This document shows positions 57,083 to 64,000 of a stretch of DNA of 64,000 nt, piece by piece. Below the pieces are notes generated by a model. The model made no database searches. It had not been told where the DNA came from and saw nothing but the letters and a program-made list of their open reading frames with translations. Within the stretch, counting starts at the first letter, position 1; the number at the start of each line of letters is the position of its first letter. The position numbers and the translations under genes were made by a program. The stretch covers positions 7,254,001 through 7,318,000 of the forward strand of contig JAJGBQ010000001.1 of assembly GCA_022457065.1 (NCBI GenBank). The letters run 5' to 3'. Source of the DNA: Curvularia sp. ZM96 (Eukaryota > Ascomycota > Dothideomycetes > Pleosporales > Pleosporaceae).

Positions 57083-58435
57083 CTATGATTTCTTTTTTTC
57101 GCGTGTAATACCATCATGAACCGGCTTCTGCTTTGTATCATAAATGATGATACCCAATATGCCAGTGTTGACAAGGAAAAACAGAATGCTAGAGACCCAA
57201 AGCCCTGGCACGAACGTTGAGTGTCCGTTGAACTCGAGCTGGAAGCCTTGCTGAAGCCAGGCAGCTTGGCCTATAATCCAGAAAATAAGGGCGGAAAGGC
57301 CAACAGGAGCTGATTGCAGCAAAGTGGACTGGGGTAAATAGTATGGCAGAAACATCATGTACCAGAGAAAATACTAGGAAAGTCAGTCTTGGCTACACCA
57401 GAAATGCGTCGCTTGACTTACCTGGCTTGTGCACACCTTATTAAAGGTGACAAACGCAAAAGTCTGCGCTAGCATTGTGTTTGGCAGATCCCTTTTCGCT
57501 AGTGCTAGTGGCATGAATACGGCGCTGAGTAGCAGCTGCGGAAGAAATGCCAGCCGCTCTAGCTCGAATGACGTTGACCCTGCTTCGAGACCTGATGTGT
57601 TTGGCGAAGAATTGAGATACAACAACGTGTTGTAGGGTGAGAAATTATGGCGATGATCACTACGGATCAAGTGGTAGAAGTAGCTATGTTCGAGGAATGG
57701 CCAACCGTACATCTTGTACATAACGAGGTTCAAAATGGTAAAAGTGAGGAGACTGTAAACGGCCAATGATAATCTGGGCACATTGATAAAGCCTCGGATG
57801 AGACCAAAGAGTGACCGCGATTGTTGCGACCCGGCCGCCTTTGGGGTTCCAAGTTGAGTCTCATCGAGGAACCATACCATGGAGACGGCGTAGATGAATG
57901 GGTAAATCTTGAAATGGACAGCAAATCCTAGCAGAAAGCCAGCCAGAGGTATTTGCTTCGCCAGTACTGCCCATAAGAGTGCTGTGACAAACACACCCAA
58001 TAGTCCCTCAGAGCTACCCCTTGTGCTGATGGTAGCTACCATTGGATTCAACAACCAGATGCTTGCAAACTTCAGGGCCATCTCATCTCCCATCTTCTTG
58101 TACTCTTTCAGAATGCGGAACATCATCCATCCGGTAGCTACATCTCCAACAGCGAAGAGAACTTTTCCGAAAGAAAACCAGAACTTCCCAGACCATACGG
58201 TCGGATAGATGAGCCATGCCAAAAGGGGCGTGTATCGATACGTGTCCCGTGCATAGGGCGGCTGACCACGTGATATGTAACGCGCTGCATCAGTGAAGAC
58301 GTAGTAGTCGATATCTGTGTACTTCATTGGAGAATTGGCATCTTGCCAGAGACCATAAATGAGGAAGACGGCACGCAAGATGACAGATGCCGTAAAAACC
58401 AAGATTGGACTGCGGAAAAAGGTGGTAAGAGCCAT
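57083..58435 (-). CDS. GPI14: GPI mannosyltransferase I, catalytic subunit (PIG-M/Gpi14)
   Basis: Two exons (58435-57422, 57373-57083) give 434 residues, near human PIG-M (423). It is a polytopic ER membrane protein. The lumenal loop after TM1 carries YTDIDYYVFTDAARY with the DID (DxD) catalytic motif of GT-C/GT50 enzymes, followed by GQPPYARDTYRYTPLLAW. Other family signatures are WLLNPMVATISTRGSSEGLL and GFAVHFKIYPFIY. The splice joins FVTFNKVCTSQ to YFLWYMMFLPYYLP, which is conserved. It adds the first alpha-1,4-linked mannose to the GPI precursor using Dol-P-Man. This links it to DPM2 elsewhere in the window. Divergent from the TRAX gene, with 254 bp between starts. Confidence 0.95.
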
Positions 58436-58689
58436 TATGACATTAGAGGGCAGAAACCCTGCAAGGGCTCAGAGAGAAAAGATGGGAAAAGAAAACGAAG
58501 TACGAGGCAACACTTAGATGGTTAATGGATCGGTCAAGTCCAAGTGGATAGGAGACGGTGGCTTCCGCAGCATGCAAGGGCAGCCGAATGGATCTAGTCC
58601 GGATGCGCTCTAGTTGACACGTGACGGCGTGCGCTAGCAGACAGTCGCAGCATCTGCTTGACGTCTACAAGAATTATCTAGGCAAACCA
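58436..58689. promoter_or_regulatory. Bidirectional promoter of PIG-M and TRAX genes
   Basis: 254 bp between the two start codons. It includes CACGTG at 58619-58624 close to the TRAX start, but no obvious TATA box. Housekeeping-type divergent promoter by inference. Confidence 0.35.
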
Positions 58690-59695
58690 ATGGGGCTCAA
58701 ACGACCAAGAGACGGAAACATGGCGGACGAAAAGCCAGAACAGTCCTCATCGCCTTTCGTAGGCATGTTCGAAGGGTTTCGTGCAGAACTGGACGAGCAT
58801 CACGATCGCCGAGAGAGGATCATCAAGGCATCGCGCGACATCACCGCGTCAAGCAAGAAGATGTATTGAATGTTTTCAAAACGAATTTGATCAACAACTA
58901 ACAGCCTGACAGCATCTTCACCCTTCAGAGGTGGGATCTTTCCCCATGCTAGCATCCATGTAATAATCTGACCTGATTAGAGTCCGGACTGTCGGCCAGG
59001 CATTACCGCCCTGGGTGACCAAGAAGAATGCCGAGTACTGGGTAACAATTGAGGATCGATACAAGACTATCGCCGCCGATCTCCAAGGACTTAATGCTTA
59101 TCGGTACTCTCATAACATCACAGGCGGGAACCAAGAGTTTATGGAGGCGCTCAGTTTTCAACATTACCTGGAAACTCAGTCACTCATCTCGTATGACGAG
59201 GCAAAGTCACGAATCGCTGCCATGAGCGGCGAAGCTGGACCCATTACTTTTACGCCTGAGGACTACATCTTGGGCGTTTGTGATATGACTGGCGAGCTCA
59301 TGCGCTTCGCCGTCACAAGCATGGCTACCAGCGGAAAACTGCCATGTGGGAAACAGGCAGACTCAAACAAGAGATTGAAGCAAGACCATGACCAAGAAGA
59401 TAGTGGTGATAAGATGGATATTGATGAAAAGACGCCAGCTCCAAGCGAGACACAGAAACCACGGAATGTCTTGGACGACTTGAGGACGGTTCGGCTGCAG
59501 CTTGAAATGTTCGAGGTACCTGGTGGGTCCAAGTTTGCGGCTGAGCTCGAGACCAAGAAGATGCCTGTGATGCGGGAGTGCGTAGACAAGGTCGAAAAGG
59601 GGCTGTACGGCCTCACTGTGCGTGGAAATGAACGACCCAAGGGTTGGATGCCAGATATGAGCAGTGCGCGTGGCAACGAGGTGGAGAGCTACTGA
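58690..59695 (+). CDS. Translin-associated protein X (TRAX)
   Basis: Three exons (58690-58862, 58913-58930, 58981-59695) give 301 residues. The middle exon is an 18-nt microexon. It encodes IFTLQ plus parts of the flanking codons and restores SKKIIFTLQRVRT, a conserved TRAX/translin helix. The all-helical fold continues with NQEFMEALSFQHYLE and FTPEDYILGVCDMTGELMRF. E116, E119 and D165 match the catalytic acidic residues of human TRAX in C3PO (E126, E129, D193), so the nuclease site is intact. A fungal insertion, DQEDSGDKMDIDEKTPAPSE, precedes the last helices. A second ATG (MADEKPEQ, 58720) is an alternative start. With translin it would form an RNA-processing endoribonuclease. Confidence 0.92.
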
Positions 59696-60191
59696 GTTAT
59701 TATTGTCTTTCGCCCCTGTAAGCCTCCAGAAAAGCCACAAATGGAATCCATAGTCTGAGTATCGAGTGTGGAATATGGCTGCCTTGCCATTGAATTGCGT
59801 TGAGGAGAGTAAAGTTCATGTGGCTGTGTGGCGTACCCCCACTTGGCGTGAGCACCTCATCATCTCTGGGTGCTGCGGGCCCTAACTTCACCTGCCCAAC
59901 CGCGACAGTCACACCAACGACTATGATGCGCAGCGTCATGATCCAGCCTGACTCACTCGCCTCCGCGCCGCCACAACCCAGCGCAAATACTATGCGCTCG
60001 CCCTGAAACATTGCGCCGCTACGAATGGATTGCTGCGACACCCAACAAAGCCGCCCATAATACCAGCGCAAGCCGGACCCGTGGTTCCTATCCAGAAGCA
60101 ACAAGATCCCGCCTCGCCTTCGCCCGCACTCCACCACATCCTCCATCGCTGCGACAAAACACCCCATCGCCGACAAGGCACGCCCCCAGCC
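59696..60191. other. Intergenic region upstream of the PIN-domain gene
   Basis: About 500 bp. The right half reads open in the frame of the next gene but without an ATG until 60192, and is best taken as 5' leader. No separate gene seen. Confidence 0.5.
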
Positions 60192-61601
60192 ATGCGCCGC
60201 AGCACCTTTCCCTCGCGGCCCAGCAAGCCCGATTTGGCCATGCGCGCGCCCGAGCCGCCCAAGCGCAAAGTATTCAACTGCATCGTCGACGACACTGCCC
60301 TCATCGCCGGCGTCAAGAAGAGCACGCGCGACGGCATCCGCAAGTGGATCTCCCAGGACGCCATCCGCCTCTTTGTCCCGCTGCACAGTAGGCGATAACA
60401 GCATTGCCGCTTCCTTGTTCCCACGCTAACACGAGAACAAGCTCTCACCCAACTCCATCGCCTCAAGAATGGCGCAGAGCGCATCAACGCAGACGCACGC
60501 GAAGCCGTCAAGTGGCTCGACGAAGTCACGTCCAACGACGCCGCAGACCGCGTCCAGCTCGAAGGCGTCGATGAGGCATACCCCACGTGGGCGGAAGTGG
60601 AGCAATTCTTACTCCCGGAGACCCTGCTCTCTATGGAAGATAGCGAGTCCGACGAGGATGATTATCACGAAGACCTAGAAAGTTCCTTCAACGCCCTCGA
60701 CATGTCTGACGAGACCTCGATGAGCTCAACCCACAGTTTCGACGATATGTCGAAGACGCCGGAAACACCAAACTCGTCCCCCACAAAGAGTACCAAGCAT
60801 GCCAACCGAGTTTCCCACGCCAACAAGGCAGCCAATTTGATCGGGATTTCTCCTGAGCGTACCACTCGTAACAGCGCTAGCGTCCCTCGTTCCGGAAAAA
60901 CGAGCAAGGGCCCTGTGCCAGTCTACCTTCAGCCTCTCTTCAACCATATCTTATGGCGCATCAACCAGGAGGGCAATCCTGATGCCGCCCTCGAATCCTT
61001 CATCCTCCTCACAAACGATCCTGCAAAGCAGGCTATCGCCCAGAAATTTGGCATCCGCGCTAAGCGCCTCGAGCAGTTGCGAGATGCCGTCGCTCGTGAA
61101 GACCGTGAATACAAAAACCATTTGACTATTCACAAGCTTGAAGTCGAGGCATCTGCGGCTAAGAACAGCGCTCCAGCCGCCACCAAAGCAGCGGAGCGAC
61201 CCAAATCTAGCCCCGCAAACGAGACCAGACCCGACGAGATATCCGACGACGAGGATGAAGTGCTCTTCAAGCGCGCCCCTCGGGGACCATCAGCAACTGC
61301 CAACGCCAACCAACGTGTTTTTGATCCGAACGATTTCGCACGTACGAATCAGCAGCAATCCCCACGAGGTGGGCGTGGCGGTCATGCACCACCTCGCGGT
61401 CGCGGCGCACCGTCCTTCCGAGGCCGTGGAAACTTTGCGCCGCGCGGCGCATACGTCCCTCCAGGCCCGACTTTCCGAGCTCCGCCAGCTCCTCGTCACG
61501 ACCCCAATGCACCACTCGACCCCAACTCGTTCTCTCGTCCAGCTCCAAAGACGGGTCCGGTTCGGGGCGGCAACAGGCGAAAACTGTGGGAGCCAAACTA
61601 G
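60192..61601 (+). CDS. PIN-like domain protein with RGG tail (Nmd4-like)
   Basis: Two exons (60192-60387, 60442-61601) give 451 residues. The N-terminal domain opens KRKVFNCIVDDTALIAGVKK (Asp after the first beta strand, as in PIN nucleases). It continues ISQDAIRLFVPLH-TLTQLHRLKNG across the intron and AREAVKWLDEV, the PIN-fold order. The equivalent of the second acidic residue in the LxxL strand appears to be Gln, so catalysis may be lost. This arrangement resembles yeast Nmd4, a PIN-only partner of Upf1 in nonsense-mediated decay; that link is inference. The middle is acidic and Ser-rich. A helical block follows (VPVYLQPLFNHILWRINQEG to KFGIRAKRLEQLRDAVARED), then an RGG/PRG-rich RNA-binding tail (SPRGGRGGHAPPRGRGAPS). 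Probably RNA metabolism. Confidence 0.78.
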
Positions 61602-62404
61602 ACACCGGCCAACGAGCGTCAACAGAGACGCATTAGTCTTAACTCCCATCACCATCATGAGCGTTTGAACCGGAAGGCTAAATGCAACCGAAAAAACGAG
61701 GCACTAGCAAGTGCAAGGGCTTGAGCAGAGCAGACGTTGTTTTATACAGCGATTTGAGAGGCTTCCCCTGGCATGAGTGTCATAGTCGACTGACGTCCTC
61801 AATCGCAGCCTCGGACCTCTTGTTCTTACGGAGCACGACTGTTTATTCAGACCTACTTCGGGTCATCCTCACAATTGTCGCTACGCCTAACGACTAATTC
61901 AGGGTTGTCAAACTTTCCTCGCGGCCCTCACACCGATCCAAGTGTGCATCTTTGCAGGAAAGCTTGCTTCTGTATCTGTGTCCTTTCCTTTTCGCACTGA
62001 TCTTTAACCAAATTGCAACAATCAATGTTTTTTATTCGAAATGAGAGCGGTGGAAAGACTTGTAAATGTCCCTTGTATGCCTTCTTGGTGAGTTCTCAGC
62101 CCTTTCAGGATGCTGTTTGCAGGGCAGTCACAAAGTCAATAGTTCTACGAGGTATTGTCGAATTTTCTATAGCTACAGTCCACAGAATGTATACGATCTG
62201 CTTTTTGAACAATCCTGTACTCTGTCTCTTCGTGAAACATTGCAACCAACTGAACCATTGAGGTACACTTACGAGATCGAAGAAACTCAAGAACTACGCC
62301 AGCAAATCCCTGAACATTTATGAACATCAAACTCCCAAGTACGAGACACTGTTCATTTCATTAAGCAAAGAACGCATTATTTCTCACTCTACCACAGCGA
62401 TCAA
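61602..62404. other. Convergent 3' flanks
   Basis: About 800 bp between the PIN-domain gene and the ABC transporter, both ending into it. AT-rich, no gene supported. Confidence 0.5.
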
Positions 62405-64000
62405 CTACATCATCTCCCCTCTCAACAGCTTCCAAAAAGCCCCACCCCGTTTACTCCTCAACTCCTGGAAACTGCCCTGCTCCACCACTCTCCCCTGATC
62501 CAGCACAACAACATGCTCCGCAATTGCCATCATCTCTCTCGCATGCGTGATAATCACAACCGTGATCCCATGTCCTTGGCGTGCTCGTCGGACCAATCTC
62601 AGCACAGTGTCACGAATTACGTTCGCAGACGCTACATCCAGCGCGCTCGTCGCCTCATCCAAGATGAGAATATCTGGGTTCCGCACAAGTGCTCGGGCGA
62701 TAGCTAGGCGCTGGGCCTGGCCTCCTGAGAGACCGGTGCCGCCGTCGCCAATGAGCGTGTTGTATCCTTGGGCTAGGCTGTCAATGAATTCGGATATACC
62801 CGCCGCGTCAGCTGCAGCGCGGATGCTATCGATGCTGGCTTCGGGTGAAGAGGGGGAGAACCCGTATGCAATGTTTTGGGCGATGGTGCCCGGGAAGAGG
62901 ACGGGGGTCTGAGATACGAGTGCTATACGTGAGCGTAGCGTGGGTGTATGAAGAGCCTTGATGTCGTGGTTGGATATGCTTAGTCTGCTGGTGCGTCGAG
63001 AGAGGTATGGATCATCTGTTTGGTAGAGTTTGAGTAGAAGAGAGGCAATGGTAGATTTTCCTGAGCCAGAGGATCCGACGATGGCGGTGCAGCTTCCTTG
63101 GGGGATAGTGAGGGTTACGTTTTTGAGGACGTGGACGTCCTTGCGGGTTGGGTACGTGAAAGTTACATTCCTGAGGCTAATGGTGCCGGCGGAATGGATG
63201 GGAATCTGGCCTACTAGTTCATGCGAGTCGGTAGGCAGGCGTGCTAGGCGGAGTAGTCGTGTCCCGGCGTTGCGAGAAATGTTGATTTGTGTGACCCATT
63301 GAGCCAGGGAGCTAACGTAGTTGACGCTCATCATGAGAATCAAAAAGCATGCTTGCACTGTGTTTGCAGTGTGCTCTCCTCTGGACATCAGCAGCGCGCC
63401 GTACCAGTACATTAATATAGCCAGGAAGATGACACTGGTGAAGGCCAGGCCGTAGGTGGAACCACAGTAGATGGCGCGCTTGATGCCCACTTTGACTGAT
63501 GTAGTTGTTGCGTCTCGATACTTTGTCCGAAAGTGGTTTTCTAACCCTAGACAACGGACTGTTCTGATATTGATCAATGTCTCATTCAGTATCTCGCCAA
63601 CCTTGTCGTCGGCTTCGCTTGACAGTTTCTCCCACCGGTTGCTGATCATATTATTGCACCTTGTGATTACAAAGAGAACCGGGCCCATGGAGAGCGCTAC
63701 AAGCGCCAGTTTCCACGATATAACCATGCTCCACACGATGGAGATGCCTACCATGAGCATGATGGCCGAAACAATGCAGGCGAAACGGCCGGGTAGATTT
63801 CTTGCTTCTTCAGCGAAGTGGTCCAGTGTCTCAGCAAGTCGCAAAGTACTGTTCTCTTCCTTGTCAAAGAACTCCCGTGGTTGCATGAGAATGCGCCGCA
63901 TAGCTTCTGTCTTGAGTGAAAGACTCCATGCTTGTGCGACTGTGTCTGACAGAAAGAACATAAGGTATTTTGAGAGACCATCGGCAGTAGCTACGGCGAG
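62405..64000 (-). CDS. ABC transporter, subfamily B (Ste6/MDR-like), 5'-truncated by the window
   Basis: 532 codons are visible including the stop, and the frame stays open to the window edge (64000), so the N-terminal half of the protein lies outside. What is seen is one complete half: a transmembrane domain (KTEAMRRILMQPREFFDKEE opening the elbow region, then helices to QWVTQINISRNAGTRLLRLA) and the nucleotide-binding domain. The NBD has Walker A GSSGSGKST, Q-loop region ALVSQTPVLFPGTI, signature LSGGQAQRLAIARAL, Walker B DILILDEAT and the H-loop in IITHAREM. The late-TMD motif before the NBD and the layout match the C-terminal half of full-length Ste6/MDR1-type exporters. Function could be peptide pheromone or drug export; the substrate cannot be told from this half. 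Confidence 0.9.
   Translation of the reverse strand, partial: LAVATADGLSKYLMFFLSDTVAQAWSLSLKTEAMRRILMQPREFFDKEENSTLRLAETLDHFAEEARNLPGRFACIVSAIMLMVGISIVWSMVISWKLALVALSMGPVLFVITRCNNMISNRWEKLSSEADDKVGEILNETLINIRTVRCLGLENHFRTKYRDATTTSVKVGIKRAIYCGSTYGLAFTSVIFLAILMYWYGALLMSRGEHTANTVQACFLILMMSVNYVSSLAQWVTQINISRNAGTRLLRLARLPTDSHELVGQIPIHSAGTISLRNVTFTYPTRKDVHVLKNVTLTIPQGSCTAIVGSSGSGKSTIASLLLKLYQTDDPYLSRRTSRLSISNHDIKALHTPTLRSRIALVSQTPVLFPGTIAQNIAYGFSPSSPEASIDSIRAAADAAGISEFIDSLAQGYNTLIGDGGTGLSGGQAQRLAIARALVRNPDILILDEATSALDVASANVIRDTVLRLVRRARQGHGITVVIITHAREMMAIAEHVVVLDQGRVVEQGSFQELRSKRGGAFWKLLRGEMM

Noticed and set aside
62513..63302. Plus-strand ORFs across the ABC transporter NBD
   Set aside because: Complementary-strand shadows; the minus strand carries Walker A, signature and Walker B motifs in order.
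1..64000. tRNA, rRNA, CRISPR, transposon, RIP or secondary-metabolite cluster signals
   Set aside because: Scanning found no B-box-like GGTTCGAnTCC context, no regular spaced repeats, no transposase or reverse-transcriptase motifs, no strongly AT-skewed RIP blocks and no NRPS/PKS/terpene core enzyme.

Overview
The window is ordinary, gene-dense nuclear DNA from a filamentous ascomycete. Introns are short (about 42-160 nt), with GTAAGT-type donors and CTAAC/CTGAC-like branch points just upstream of the acceptor. Genes lie on both strands and there are no operons. The proteins look like Pezizomycotina, most likely a dothideomycete/pleosporalean; that placement is inferred from overall protein style, not from a marker gene. 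I see no tRNA, rRNA, CRISPR array, prophage, transposon ORF or secondary-metabolite cluster. All exon joins were worked out by hand from splice signals, reading frame and family conservation, without transcript data.

Layout. 1.7-3.4 kb: MFS drug/polyamine-type transporter (+). 5.3-8.3 kb: GPI-anchored GH18 chitinase with long Ser/Ala/Pro repeats (+). 9.0-12.3 kb: DCAF-like WD40 protein (+). 12.6-13.0 kb: DPM2 (-), divergent from CWC22 (+, 13.2-15.8 kb). 16.3-18.5 kb: unrecognised five-exon gene (+). 20.1-22.7 kb: conserved coiled-coil protein (+). 23.9-24.9 kb: peroxisomal-type SDR (-), divergent from a kappa-class GST (+, 25.3-26.5 kb). 28.8-30.2 kb: Myb-like protein (+). 30.7-31.9 kb: Ap4A phosphorylase/ATP adenylyltransferase (+). 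32.3-35.5 kb: exportin-T/LOS1 (-). 36.3-37.4 kb: S-formylglutathione hydrolase (-). 37.7-38.3 kb: RNA polymerase subunit Rpb6 (-), divergent from TFIIIA (+, 38.6-40.3 kb). 41.5-43.2 kb: coiled-coil protein (-). 44.6-45.7 kb: syntaxin Sed5 (-). 46.5-50.2 kb and 51.3-55.0 kb: two large, mostly disordered proteins (+). 55.6 and 56.1 kb: two small hypothetical proteins (+). 57.1-58.4 kb: GPI mannosyltransferase I/PIG-M (-), divergent from TRAX (+, 58.7-59.7 kb). 60.2-61.6 kb: PIN-domain/RGG protein (+). 62.4 kb to the end: ABC transporter (-), cut by the window edge.

Most genes are housekeeping: splicing, tRNA export, Pol I/II/III, 5S rRNA transcription, Golgi SNARE, GPI/dolichol mannosylation and formaldehyde detoxification. 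The most interesting local arrangement is the divergent SDR/GST-kappa pair. The two proteins end in -SKL and -AKM (PTS1-type peroxisomal signals), and their 373-bp shared promoter holds two CCTCGG elements, the core bound by fungal FarA/FarB-type fatty-acid regulators. Rpb6/TFIIIA is a second functionally matched divergent pair. I did not find a clearly undescribed biological system.
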